Shown here: piece after piece, positions 29,601 through 38,388 of the stretch
Layout: the number at the start of each line of letters is the position of its first letter
Numbering within the stretch: position 1 is the stretch's first letter
Assembly (NCBI GenBank): GCA_937625935.1
Contig: OW569373.1
Location: forward strand, 186,001 to 250,000
DNA from: Tetramitus jugosus
Taxonomy: Eukaryota > Heterolobosea > Eutetramitea > Acrasida > Vahlkampfiidae
DNA length: 64,000 nt
Direction of reading: 5' to 3'
Notes under the pieces: model-generated
What the model was told of the DNA's origin: nothing
Databases searched by the model: none
What the model saw: only the letters and a program-made list of their open reading frames with translations
Position numbers and translations under genes: made by a program

Positions 29601-31062
29601 ACCCGCTCAAGAAAACGATAGAAGGTGGCGCTTCACTCAAAAATCTTATCAATGTCAGACAGACAGATTCAAGTACCGAGTGGTTTCTGCCCAAGATCCA
29701 TCTCTAGATGCATTTGCAACTGTAAATGTTGTCTATAAGAACTGTACTTGTCAAACACCTCTCGATATCATGATTGTCATTGACTCTTCTGGATCTATTG
29801 GTACTTATAACTTTGATTTGATGAAACAATTCGTTACTAGTATTATTGATCAGTTTGATGTTGGGCCAGGAGAAAAGCAAGTGCAGATTGGTGTAGTTCG
29901 ATTTGCATCCGATGCGCAGTTAATTCAACAACTTTCTAATGTGACTGATCAGATCAAAACCTCTATATCAACTATGGATTATGTAAGTGGAGGAACCTCT
30001 ATGCTTGCTGGAATCTCTCTTGCAGAACAGGAGCTGAGTCAAAAGAGTCGATTTAATGTGAGTAAGGTTATTCTACTACTCACAGATGGAGTACCAAATG
30101 GTCCATGCACGCCATTGCAATGCATCTCTTATTATAATGGAACAGAAGGAAATTGTAATTCTCCTCGATATCCTCATCGAGATAGCAACTCTTGTCATGT
30201 TCGGAATCCTCTTTCATGCATGCCATGCAGCGACGTAATTCCACTGAGTACAAAACTCAACAGTAGAAGACTAGACGACCACGGTAACTTTCCTCCTGAG
30301 GGATTCTGGAGAATAATCCCTGTCGGAATAGGTGAGGCACTTCGGAGCAAGCAAGCAGAAGACTACATTAGACAAATGGCCGCCGACCCCTCTCAATTCC
30401 TGGTTGTTGATTGGAGTGAATTGAATACTATAGTGGAAGTAATTGGTGCTCAAGCTTGCAACTTTGTCTCGTTATCAACAAAATCAAACGATACTATCAC
30501 CGTAATTGAAGAAGACGTTCCACCTACACATACGTGTGGACAAATTGTGACAATAGGAGTCAGAAATAATGAAGGAACTTTTGCCTTTGTAAACCAAGAT
30601 GACTCCAGACTGATGAACAGAGGCATGTATACACCCAATGATGTGAATTCCAGGAACACTCTCTACCAGATTACGAACTGTGGTAGTTATGGTGATCCAC
30701 TCACATACGGCAATACATCAATATCTCTATGGAGCTTACAAACTAGACAATATGTGTCAGCTACGAATGGAAGACTATATGCGAATGCCGCATCAGTGTC
30801 TAGCAATGAAATATTTCAAGTGTTGAGTCAGATAGGAGCTCCCGAACACAAACCGGTCTATCTCTACAATTCTGTTTGTTTTAAGAATACAGGGTCAGGA
30901 AAATACATTCTCCCAGATGATTACAACGTCGATTCGTCAGGAGATGATTGCAACCAGCTGAACTCATTGATGTGGATGAATGAAATTAAGTACTCTCAAA
31001 TCAAATATCGACAAGACATCTTGTCTCCTGATCAATTTCCTACACCAATAATCAATGAATAA
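23695..31062 (+). CDS. Giant type II membrane protein: about 20 cadherin/Ig-like repeats, vWA domain
   Basis: This is one uninterrupted 2455-residue frame. A 35-residue N-terminal tail with Lys residues leads into a single membrane helix at about 36-63 (IVGILLSVIVISVIVILIVF), with no earlier signal peptide, so a type II protein with an outside C-terminus is predicted. Residues about 66-2015 hold roughly 20 tandem units of 85-110 residues. Each has a VLANDYDxDxD-like calcium-site strand, a DSFxYxITDG strand and a closing VTVxNTPPxA linker, as in bacterial tandem-95/cadherin-like domains. A vWA domain follows at about 2020-2255 with an intact MIDAS (DSSGS, GGTS, TDG). The last 180 residues may be a beta-trefoil-like module (SGKYILPDD). 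There are many N-x-S/T sites. Adhesion or phagocytosis is the likely role; this is inference. Confidence 0.85.
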   Translation: MVVHTTSSTDNILIDRSSTAYVSKKTNLSLVKTSTVVQTIVGILLSVIVISVIVILIVFFSVHYTASAPKLYPDSVSVMKRAAIIINVLENDEKPDQLKVYKVSSPRYGTVRIAQDGTAVEYKSNARYAGTDSFEYTAGTAYKTRTSYVNVTVLNTSPTPIDFTFQVPRNSKDNHYNLFELKSRGKMISDEDGDIMAIVYASQPSNGSTSFTNSTVDYTPNFGFNGIDSIFYNVTDFNDTSSASINFVLVNTPPVARPDIFTVPKNRLTELNLLSNDYDLNYDKLSILNTSGSRARVQVLSDQNSVLYVASVNPAPYVDSFEYLITDGYEGYASSSVVITVENASPVTTNTSTSIIQNSSNNKISIKYSDFDQMDEHSAKIIDGPYFGTAEILVTRKEVELSYDNALYLVIHNEFTILYTPNHNFLGDDQIRYQITDGYDNCEGYANIHMLVLPPVAQPDSAICQKNLYIDIDVLANDSDPSAYPIVISRPATNITIQSVRGGQIKKMSNRVLRYYAPATFTGSDSFQYSITNVPSDPSRATSSKAQVTVTVVNTPPTANDDSIKMNRNGTADIDVLSNDFDANGDAIQLLSVEAAPDDHRSAIIIRNNTQFVRIYAGQTLKPFVLNYTIADIPDGATATGNVYVSFVNVPPITNNDNVTTLWNRSVIVDVVANDYDDNYDDRTKLAIYDVTQARQGRVEIYNKTCARYIPNPGFIGNDSFTYRITDSLDFSNVSVVYVQVINHAPIASDDYLSSHWRVSLLQINALNNDTDPDGDYITINEIHQPAHGNASIYRGVVRYSVPPRVGLEVIQYSITDFAAFSAAQITINITNTAPVAEDDFLEIHWSFKSIAIQVLENDYDSNNDPLYITNVTQPSGGNTSITDQKDFIRFVCDDCFGLYNISYTISDTIDQSSAVLSINVSNDHKVSALELVSRLHWRELLQAPATFQVWNTTVDSDGDFISIAFLDTITQPIIGVNQEEGSTIITVTGTEFWRVGQLAFEYVISDGLHIDDQKGSITLISTNEPPIAKEYNVTLEWDQLLQGIEFDVLMDSHDDDVLDKENLFIVSVEPAVGIETGEGVIEIRDLNTTYLNQTIYYQPAQNETGTFTFVYTISDGLNTSSASISITILPTLITTNELFYTYHWKRAESGVDIDLIKGLNQSVIIQEQQFMSSNNGTARVSNSTLHYQSMKGFLGEDQVIIQVLTPTPTPITIHIKVTNSPPRCPSRTIQLHWRMLSNEMDIPLLWGVSDSDNDTPIMLVSVVKLSGTVGNGTIRGNSMKYTSPFFGFVGKESFQYTVSDGISQSSSQVSISVTNKKPILFSKSFREHFTEFGSGKNKTLNIFTGGDATVSNNDYDPNGDPLMLTYVESMSEELKVDIVNNSTGTVRVFINSNDTSKLFIFKYRASDGSISGTSEQFIQISLINTPPMAVQDLIAIHWKDHPKEIDVLANDYDMDNDTITLLSAFSQNGGIVSVSNNSLLYSPSRMFLGMDRISYTISDGASIDKGTVEVEVYDNPPNAPLFIYHNHWRNVSYESGIEFNILDDPRVVDVDPLDTVSLSPTYSGDVEGIVRFIDGKTLVYSPPNPSLGSTRFNYVVSDGILSSDGTIVINITNTPPTASDRTIMLEKLSGMMNYTLDRNNTLLFNGTTDADGDSLSLIVLSGGTKSEGSNDVSFVLGDALSRTHYINYKYHDGIKDSNIAKATILFKNRLPVCKNVTFTMNKGESLNISSIVLCSDEDGDNIQFLPSTASNITGFVSINPSYLVYASLLEQSYNYTLEYRVTDNENSTEIVGGFITFIIQNRSPSSDDYTWMIRARRDLQTYNIDYISASSATDEDSYDRYGLFIKAVKSIDCPTDATLSILNNRLLLLKRSFTFYGQCQVAVTISDRDVTQPKEVTSTLTIIVSDPGAIVATDLTIEVVDADQYFYLTEAEIMANDYDKQGGSLIFDGFLYNPTVCSEYGFCREEAKPAQENDRRWRFTQKSYQCQTDRFKYRVVSAQDPSLDAFATVNVVYKNCTCQTPLDIMIVIDSSGSIGTYNFDLMKQFVTSIIDQFDVGPGEKQVQIGVVRFASDAQLIQQLSNVTDQIKTSISTMDYVSGGTSMLAGISLAEQELSQKSRFNVSKVILLLTDGVPNGPCTPLQCISYYNGTEGNCNSPRYPHRDSNSCHVRNPLSCMPCSDVIPLSTKLNSRRLDDHGNFPPEGFWRIIPVGIGEALRSKQAEDYIRQMAADPSQFLVVDWSELNTIVEVIGAQACNFVSLSTKSNDTITVIEEDVPPTHTCGQIVTIGVRNNEGTFAFVNQDDSRLMNRGMYTPNDVNSRNTLYQITNCGSYGDPLTYGNTSISLWSLQTRQYVSATNGRLYANAASVSSNEIFQVLSQIGAPEHKPVYLYNSVCFKNTGSGKYILPDDYNVDSSGDDCNQLNSLMWMNEIKYSQIKYRQDILSPDQFPTPIINE

Positions 31063-31073
31063 ATAAGCAATAT

Positions 31074-32453
31074 TTATTGTTCAACCTCTCCTGTTGGAGG
31101 AACAAATCGGATTCTTCTTTCCTTCGTGTACGAAGCTCCACGGAGTAGCACATGGCTCAAATTAACAGACAACGAGGAGAAGTCTTTTGGTGAGTAATTG
31201 CTTGTAATGGTAGTCTGTGGCAATAGTCCCAGATGCAACAAAGTTTGAGCAACAATTTCACTGCAGAACAGGGAACTCGTATCCGACTTTTTGTTTGTCT
31301 TGAAAATACACTTCACCAAGTCAATTTTGTGCTGTTCATACTTGACCTCAGTGAGTCCAGTAATAAATGGTTCAAGCAAGGATGTCATATTTGCTCTTTC
31401 AGATCCCAATGCATCTGGCAGGTGCAATCTTCTATAGGCACAAAAGTCTGTTGGACCAGACTCCTTGAAATACTCTTCCATCCAATATTTGAGTTCCACC
31501 AATTGAACACCACCCTGTTTCTTGGAACGATCAATCAGTTCAGAGTCTGCCTCCAGAACAAACACACGTCCCTCTGAATCCTCAGGCAAATTGAATGCCT
31601 TTTTCATTGCAGGTGTAGGATCCTTGATCAATATGCTCACATGACTCCACATACACTTGAGACCCAACATGATAAACATGGAGAATGTTCCAACACCAGA
31701 GTGCAGCAAGACATCTCCAGTCTCGAACTGGTCATACACATCGTCAATCATGTCCCAACCAAACAATTTGTCCAATCGTCTGTCTTCCTCCTCTGTGATC
31801 TCATTGCGCAGAATGGACTTTAGCGAACGACTCTTGCCCAAATCGTCATCAAACAAGGACATGTCCACTTGATAGTGACGATTGATTGCTGAAGCACCAC
31901 TGCCATCACCACCATCAGTTGATTCACCAGAAGCCGCCAAATCAAAGTTCAATGCCTCCAACTGAACATGCAACGTTCCTCCATGTTTCTCCTGTCCATT
32001 CTTCTTGTGAAAAATGTTGAGAGATAGATCGAGAGGCACTTGACGAGTCAAATGAAGGGCACCAAGTGTCAATCCACACGTTCCCATCAATTTGTTCAAC
32101 CTTGACTTGTTCTTGTCCCAGATCTGAAAGATCAGAATTCTGTCTTGCGTGTTGGTCAACGTCAGAACTGTACTATCGTTCCACACTGGGTTCAAATTGT
32201 TGTTCACTGGCTCTGTTTGATAAAACTTGTTGGTGAGACCACCAATGAACATTTCACAGAACGGGTCACTGACACCGTTGATGAACTTTGGCCCACCTTC
32301 CACATCAATCAAATCCGTAGCTCTCTGAACCGTCACTCGGAGAAGTTGTTTCTCCGATGATGCGGTTGAATCATGGTGGTCTGCGACTTCTGTAGAGGGA
32401 CTTTCGCCAAAGTGAGAACCATGTCTCTTGTGATGCCAGTTGACTTCCTTCAT
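31074..32453 (-). CDS. C2 domain fused to permuted NlpC/P60-like (papain-fold) domain
   Basis: This is a 459-residue protein. A C2 domain lies at about 37-170 (LLRVTVQRATDLIDVEG, NGVSDPFCEMFI, NNLNPVWNDS), with several Asp positions of the calcium-binding loops kept, so Ca2+-dependent membrane binding is plausible. From about 225 to 440 the sequence has the features of permuted NlpC/P60 enzymes: FETGDVLLHSG, then His in MWSHVSILIK (near 271), an acidic VLEADSEL, and the Cys near the C-terminus in LFCSEIVAQTLLHLGLL (near 396). In this permuted group the His precedes the Cys. Members include amidases and acyltransferases related to LRAT, so a lipid- or amide-directed reaction at membranes is a reasonable inference. 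It is convergent with the giant gene, only 11 bp away. Confidence 0.75.
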   Translation of the reverse strand: MKEVNWHHKRHGSHFGESPSTEVADHHDSTASSEKQLLRVTVQRATDLIDVEGGPKFINGVSDPFCEMFIGGLTNKFYQTEPVNNNLNPVWNDSTVLTLTNTQDRILIFQIWDKNKSRLNKLMGTCGLTLGALHLTRQVPLDLSLNIFHKKNGQEKHGGTLHVQLEALNFDLAASGESTDGGDGSGASAINRHYQVDMSLFDDDLGKSRSLKSILRNEITEEEDRRLDKLFGWDMIDDVYDQFETGDVLLHSGVGTFSMFIMLGLKCMWSHVSILIKDPTPAMKKAFNLPEDSEGRVFVLEADSELIDRSKKQGGVQLVELKYWMEEYFKESGPTDFCAYRRLHLPDALGSERANMTSLLEPFITGLTEVKYEQHKIDLVKCIFKTNKKSDTSSLFCSEIVAQTLLHLGLLPQTTITSNYSPKDFSSLSVNLSHVLLRGASYTKERRIRFVPPTGEVEQ

Positions 32454-32758
32454 TGGTGCACGTGAATACTTGTTTTCGCTTCTTGCTGTTGTTTGTGTTT
32501 GTTGTGTACAAGTTTGGGGAGTGTTGGGAAGTAAGTGTACAAGTGGAACCTGTCATCCAAGATGTCACAACTCGCGAAAAATACCGCGGTACTTGGTGTT
32601 TTACAGCTCGGACAAATTGAGAGGATAACCTATGAAAAATCTCCCAATCATTCAAACTGGGACGGCTCGAAAGTAAACCCAAAAACACCTTCTATTGGCT
32701 TTAGTTAGAACTATCACGATAGCGTGTTGCAAGAATTATTGCAATTATTTACAAGAAA
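32454..32758. other. Spacer between two minus-strand genes
   Basis: This 305-bp stretch holds the 3' UTR of the dephospho-CoA kinase gene and the presumed promoter of the C2-domain gene. A GC-rich patch with CGCGAAAA and CCGCGG lies at about 32573-32590. No gene is seen. Confidence 0.35.
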
Positions 32759-33595
32759 TCAATTCGAGCTCCAATAGTGAGCATAGGCATAAAACATGGA
32801 GAGGCTGGCCGCAGCGATGATACCTGCCATCTTGAGTGTGCTCCATCCAAGGTCACTCGCTGCATTCACACACTCTAAAAACTTTTCATTTGCCTGAATC
32901 CGTAAATGCTCCAAATCCGACGTGTTTCGAATCACAAAATCAGCTCTCTGTTCCTTGATGTGATTGGGCATCTGGGAATTGATTCTTTGTTCAGCTTCTT
33001 GCTCTGACAACTGATTTCGCTGCATGAGAAACTGTTTCTGAGTGTCGCGATCCGTTGTCACCACAATCACCTTGCTCACCACATAGGAAAACACTTTTGT
33101 TTCAAAAAAGAGTGGCATGTCGAGCACAACAACCTTATTATCACCTGAAGAGCTCGTTTTCCATTCATTCCATATCGACTCTATAATTTGATTGAATATC
33201 CACTGGTGAGAATACGAGTTGACTACTCTTCTCAGATCAGCATGCTCAAATGTCAACTGACCGAGCAATGGCCGATTGATATTACTCTTCTGACTCGCAT
33301 TGTCACCCGTATCATTCTGTGTCTTGTCACTTGTACTATCGTTATCGTCGTCATCACGTTCATCAAGTGTTGTTGTTTCTATAGTTGAGAGAAACATTTC
33401 ACTATCGTACTTTTGATAGGTTGGATCCGTCTTGAAAAATTGCTTCAATTTCTGGTAGGGAACAGTGTCAGTGTTCCACACGGATCGAGCAATCTGATCA
33501 GCATCAATGATGACAACGTTTGGATGTTTGGCAATCTCTGATGCGACTGTTGATTGACCACATGCAATTCCACCTGTCAATGCAATCAATTTCAT
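32759..33595 (-). CDS. COAE: Dephospho-CoA kinase with altered Walker A motif and C-terminal membrane anchor
   Basis: This 278-residue CoaE-family protein would catalyse the last step of coenzyme A synthesis. Family features are the N-terminal LIALTGGIACGQSTVASEIA, VVIIDADQIARSVW (substrate Asp), LLGQLTFEHADLRRVVN, KVVVLDMPLFFETKV and RINSQMPNHIKEQRADFVIRN. The P-loop reads GGIACGQST where GxxxxGKS/T is expected; the codon is CAA, so the usual phosphate-binding Lys is Gln. An acidic, Thr/Asn-rich insert of about 35 residues lies near 75-110. A hydrophobic helix near the C-terminus (MAGIIAAASLSMFYAYAHYW) suggests a tail anchor, perhaps in the mitochondrial outer membrane or ER. Whether the enzyme is active is open. 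It is divergent from the methyltransferase gene, 144 bp apart. Confidence 0.87.
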   Translation of the reverse strand: MKLIALTGGIACGQSTVASEIAKHPNVVIIDADQIARSVWNTDTVPYQKLKQFFKTDPTYQKYDSEMFLSTIETTTLDERDDDDNDSTSDKTQNDTGDNASQKSNINRPLLGQLTFEHADLRRVVNSYSHQWIFNQIIESIWNEWKTSSSGDNKVVVLDMPLFFETKVFSYVVSKVIVVTTDRDTQKQFLMQRNQLSEQEAEQRINSQMPNHIKEQRADFVIRNTSDLEHLRIQANEKFLECVNAASDLGWSTLKMAGIIAAASLSMFYAYAHYWSSN

Positions 33596-33739
33596 CTCTC
33601 TCTGATTTTTTGTTGTAGGCTTGGTTTGTTGTTCCTTCTTCTGAGAGCAGTGATCACTTTTTGTTCAAAGAGGAGAATAGCAAAAACTCCACCCCAGGTT
33701 TACACACAAAAAACACGGAACACAAACACAAGCACACAC

Positions 33740-34498
33740 ATGAACAAGGAAGAAGAGACCACCACCACCACCACCACGTCAACAGCTACTACAACGACCA
33801 CTCCTCCTGGTCCACAACAGTCCTATGAACCAGATAACACTGCCGAATACAAACTACAATCCTATTGGGACAGTCGATTCGAAAAGGAAGAAGAATTCGA
33901 TTGGTTGGGCACATTGGAAGACATGAGACCAGCCATTCAAGAGTATTTGGAACGCAAGACAAAGGACGAACTGAGAATTTTGGTTCTCGGGTGTGGAAAC
34001 AGTACACTTTCACATGATTTGTTCAAGCAGGGATTCACACGTGTAGTGAGCATGGATTACTCGTCTGTTGTGATTGAAAAGATGCGTAGGAAACATCCGG
34101 AGATGCAATGGGTGGTGATGGATGTGACAGATATGGCAGCATTTGAAGATGGATCGTTTGATTTGGTGATTGACAAGGGTGTGATGGACGCCTTGGTCAC
34201 AGATGAGGAAGATCAGTGGGAGCCGAATGTGTCCATGACGAGACGCATGTGTCAAGAAGTGTTTCGCGTGTTGGACAAGTGTGGTGGTTCATTTATTCAA
34301 GTGTCGTTTGCACAGCCTCATTTTAGAAGATTGCATCTGATTCCGAAGACGATGGATGATGTTCAGAGTGTGGAAACCATGTCGACACCAAAGTCTATCC
34401 CTGCATCTGAGAATGTCATTGGATGGAGCTTCAAGTGGATTCATTTGCCTACGGTTGGCTTTGGTTACTATGTTTTTATCATGGAAAGAAATGAATAA
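33740..34498 (+). CDS. EEF1AKMT4: EEF1AKMT4/METTL13-like protein lysine methyltransferase
   Basis: The call is 252 residues from ATG 33740, after an A/C-rich leader. A Thr/Glu-rich low-complexity stretch covers residues 1-30. The methyltransferase fold starts with YWDSRFEKEEEFDWLG (the YWxxRY-type entry of this family), SAM motif I ILVLGCGNSTLSHDL, the acidic MDYSSVVIEKM loop, WVVMDVTDM and FDLVIDKGVMDAL. This set is characteristic of the METTL13/EEF1AKMT4 group, which methylates lysines or the N-terminus of elongation factor eEF1A. It is small and single-domain, so EEF1AKMT4 fits better than the two-domain METTL13. Cytosolic location is expected; no signal or membrane segment is seen. It is convergent with BRE1. 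Confidence 0.88.
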   Translation: MNKEEETTTTTTTSTATTTTTPPGPQQSYEPDNTAEYKLQSYWDSRFEKEEEFDWLGTLEDMRPAIQEYLERKTKDELRILVLGCGNSTLSHDLFKQGFTRVVSMDYSSVVIEKMRRKHPEMQWVVMDVTDMAAFEDGSFDLVIDKGVMDALVTDEEDQWEPNVSMTRRMCQEVFRVLDKCGGSFIQVSFAQPHFRRLHLIPKTMDDVQSVETMSTPKSIPASENVIGWSFKWIHLPTVGFGYYVFIMERNE

Positions 34499-34592
34499 GG
34501 GCAGTTAGCGGTGAGAACGCAACGCTTCATGTTGGGTATTTCATTTACAGTTGCATTGCATAGATTGCTATCGCAAAAGAAAAAAAGAGCTA

Positions 34593-37583
34593 TTAAAGGT
34601 AAACAGGCTTTACGTCGTCACTTCCAAACTTGATACCACAAGCAGGACATTTCCTATTTCTAACCTTGAGATTATCATGGATGCACTCGCTGCAGAAAGT
34701 GTGATGACATCTCTGTATCGTCACATCCTTGGTTCTTGTTTGGCAAACGGAGCACGTAACCATTCTCTTGTATTCAGATAGTTCGCCTTCCATATCCTTC
34801 GTCGGACCATTGGACGCCATTATTTTGATTCGTTTCTCAAGGCCTTCAATCTTCTCCTTCTTGAATTTCAGATCATCCGATGCGTGATTATACTTGGATT
34901 GTAGATCATCAGCACGGCTCGTTGCTGATTCAAGAGCCTTCTTTACACGTTCACACTCTGAAGAGAGATCTCGTACCTCTGTATCCCTGACTTTTTGCGT
35001 GACTCTCACCTTATCAAAATTGAGCTGCAACTTGACAAGCTCTTGTTGATTCTCATTGTACCTCCGCTCAAACTCATCTGCCTTTTGTTGGTATGCCTTG
35101 ACTTGTTCAGTCAAAATCTGTATCTGATTGTTACTTGCTTGGGACATTTGTTTCGAGGAGTTGATTCTGATTTCGAGTGCGTCGTTAATCTTCTTCATCT
35201 CAATTTGTTCCTTGAGTAGATCAGTGACTCTCTGTTCTTTTTGATCCAGTTGTTTCTTTTGCTTTGCAGTTTGATCTTGTATCTTGCTGAATGAACCTGA
35301 AACTTCTTCGAGCTCAGTGGCATACATTTGTGTTTCTTCGATCTTGTCCTGCAACTGCTCCTTTGTCACTCTCAGTTCCTCTTTGAGTGCTTCGATATCG
35401 CTCATTGTTGCATCTCCCTTCTGAGTATCACTGCTCTCTCGTTCCTTCAACTGCTTTTGTGTCTTTTCGAGCAATCTCTTCACCTTGTCATGATCCTTCA
35501 TCAAATTCTCGAAATCCTTCCGCTTCTTGTCATATCTCTTCTGGAGCTCATCATGCTTCTTCAGAGTTGACTCGCCTCTATTGGCCTTCTCAGTTTCCTC
35601 CTTTAACCGAATGTCCATTTCATTGTACTGCTGTCTCAGCTTGTTCATTTCACTGGTCATGGTAGTCTCTTTTTCCTGATACTTGGCAATAATAGAGTCA
35701 TATTGGGACTTCATTTGTGCAGCTTCATCTGCATTCAACTTTTTCATCTCTTCCAATTTCAATAGGAGGTCATTCTTTGCATTGTTCTCCTGTCGAACAA
35801 AGCACAATTGATGCTGATACATTAAGAACAGGTTCTTATATGTGCTGCTGTGTTGAACATTGGCTTCAGTTATCATGTCCGACTTTAGCTTCTGATTCTC
35901 TTGCTCCAATTTGGAAATGGTTTCAATATGTTCCTTGGATTGAACCTTTCTCGCACGCAACAATCTCTTGAGCTCAGATATTTGAACGTCCTTGTCAACA
36001 GAATCCACACTCGAACCCATACTTGAATTTCCATGATTGTTGTTGACATTGACCGAATCAAACGGTCTCTGATGAGATGAAGTAAGGGCACTCACAGGTG
36101 TCTGTGAACCACCAAAGCTGCTATTCATACCGACACCACCACCACCATTCATCACATCACTAAACTGTATATCCAAATACAGTTTTTCGAGCTTGTGCCT
36201 AGTATTCTTCAATTCATAAGCACTCTCCTCCAATGCACTATTCTTCTTGTTCAGTTCCTCTGTGAGTCTCTGATTGGAGATTTGAAGAGATTCGAATCGA
36301 TCGCTTGCCATTCGATATTCATTCTGCAATCGAGTCATTTCACTCTCCAATTGTTCACATCGTTTCTTCAGTCTAAAGTGATCTTCACGAATGGTTTCAT
36401 CGATTGTGGTGGTGGTCGATGATGAGGAAGCACTTGTCTTTAGCAGTTCATCATACCTCTGATTGCTCAGTGTAATACTGTCGACAATGGATTGAAGGAA
36501 TTGCCTTGTTTGACTGCATCGTTGTTCACACAATGAAAAATTTGAATTTTGTGCATCAATGTTCATTGTGTGCATGTACAGTGATATGGTGCTTGTAGTA
36601 TTGTTTTTGTTATGAGTAGTATTCGTATTGTTGGATGATGATGGTAGTGGTGGTGGAGAACCGAGTCGTTTCGTTGCAATGCTCAACTCATCATTCATCT
36701 ATTTAGGCAAAACAAACAATATGGCAAAAATCAAGACATGAATTGTTAATCATCATCATCATCATCATTACATACAAATGACAAAAAAGTCAACAAACAA
36801 GCAATCAAAAAGGTCAACAAACATACATTATTCCATAACCGATTCAAAAAAGCAATCGTTTCCAACTGTTGTTTGCACTGACTTTCAGTCATCAATAATT
36901 TATCTCCTAGTTCCTTCAGTTCATGCTCTTGATTTTTAACCTTTGCAGTCAGATTCTTTCTCCTCTCTAGCTCAGCGCCCTTTTTATGCTATCATATGTT
37001 CACAACAACCATGACATCAGAAAACAAAACCACTTTGAGTCAATACAAAAAACAGTTCTCACACAGCAGCATCAAAAAATAAAACTCTCAACACCAAAAA
37101 AAAATAAGACACAATGAAATAAATCAAGTATACAAAGATACATACATCAATGGATGAAAATTTAGTTGTGAATGGAGTGATAGGTGATGGTACAGTAAGT
37201 GGGGTATTTCCTCCTCCCATTGAGTGCATGGCACTAGGTGGTGTGACCATGACAGCATTATGAGTCGAGCTTTTATTCATAGTGTTTACAGGTGTGAGTG
37301 GAGGCAGAGGTGAAGCTGATGATGATGATGATGATGGCTCATGCTTCATCTTTTTCGTTGGAGTAGGTAGGTCAAGTTGTGATGATAACAATTCTTGCTT
37401 CATCACCATACCACCACCACCACTACTCGTGCCACTACTATGATCAAACTGCTGTTGTTGTTGTTGTGGAGCTAATGAGGAAGTGGATGATGGAGAAGTA
37501 GTGGTGGTAGTTGTTGCTGAAGTTTGTTCTTGTTCTTCACGTTTGCGCTTCTCAGAGAGAAACTTTTTCTTGAACGTTAACAT
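34593..37583 (-). CDS. BRE1: BRE1 E3 ubiquitin ligase for histone H2B, three exons
   Basis: Exons are 37583-37146, 36988-36827 and 36698-34593, all in phase 0 with GTATGT donors and TAG acceptors, giving 901 residues. Exon 1 is Ser/Gln/Thr-rich. Exon 2 encodes 54 residues ending LETIAFLNRLWNN, which matches the N-terminal LNR-x-W region of Bre1 proteins. Exon 3 is mostly coiled coil and ends in a C3HC4 RING at about 849-888 (CSVCQTRTKDVTIQRCHHTF, CSEC, CPACGIKFGSDD). The RING and its FGxxDVKPVYL tail are diagnostic of Bre1/RNF20/RNF40. With a RAD6-type E2, Bre1 mono-ubiquitinates histone H2B during transcription. Human RNF20 is 975 residues, so the length agrees. It is divergent from MED14. 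Confidence 0.93.
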
Positions 37584-38388
37584 GATTTTTTTTTGAAGTA
37601 GTGGTGCTTCAACAGAGAGTCGTTGTTTGTTGGAAGTGAATCACACACTGCTGTGAAGAATGTAGTTTTTGTTTGATTGTTGATGTGATGTGTGCGTGAG
37701 TGATACGACTCTACTCGTGCTGTTGTGTGATCGTTGTTGTGATTGTCTGTTGCTTATTGTTGATTCTCTCCCCTGTGCAAAAAAATTTCTTCACACACTG
37801 TTGGCGCTTATTGGCGGAGTTTTTGGAAAAGGCCGTTAATTTCAGGTCAGATGATTCATTGGGTCTCTGATGATGAATATGGGTTGTGTGGGTGCCATTT
37901 TCATATGAGTGAGACGGTTGATCATCTTGTGATGGCAGTGTGAGTCAGTGGGTGAGTGTTTGTTGTTTGTTCGAACAAAGTTGTTTGTGTTGTCATTAAA
38001 TTTTGTGTGTGGAGTGTTCGCTGGGTAACACGTGAAAGCTTGTTGTGTTGCCGAGCTTGGTTTTTTGGAAGCTTTTCGTTTGAAATCCTCAGACCGCCAC
38101 TTTGACCTCAATGTCAACTGAGGTTATAGCTCCGATATTGTTTTTTCAGTCTTTGTCTCACCGATGACTGAGATTTCACCAAAAATCATCTCACTGCTTC
38201 CTCAACCTCGCGACTAGTGAAGTTTTTGAAGCTTCACATCAGATCAGAAGATTCATCTAATGCTCTACAAGGTTGTATTCCCTTGCAATGCAGCTCAAAA
38301 AATGATTACACAACAAAAAACAAACTTTCCCTGTTGAAACGCGCAAGTTAAAAAAAAAAACGAAGGCACAAGACGGCATCTCAGTGTG
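37584..38388. other. Divergent promoter region of BRE1 and MED14
   Basis: This is an 805-bp gap. It contains two E2F-like cores at 37801-37818 (TTGGCGCT and TTGGCGGA) and a purine run just before the MED14 start. A 91-codon minus-strand frame at 37842-38117 lacks any recognisable feature and is not called. No RNA gene is evident. Confidence 0.45.
37801..37818. promoter_or_regulatory. Two E2F-like cores, TTGGCGCT and TTGGCGGA, 2 bp apart
   Basis: The two half-sites start at 37801 and 37811, about 220 bp upstream of the BRE1 start codon. They match TTGGCGC/TTGGCGG variants of the E2F consensus and resemble elements in other promoters of the window. Function is inferred. Confidence 0.35.

Noticed and set aside
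37842-38117. 91-codon minus-strand frame between BRE1 and MED14
   Set aside because: No homology recognised, odd composition, and it lies in a presumed bidirectional promoter.
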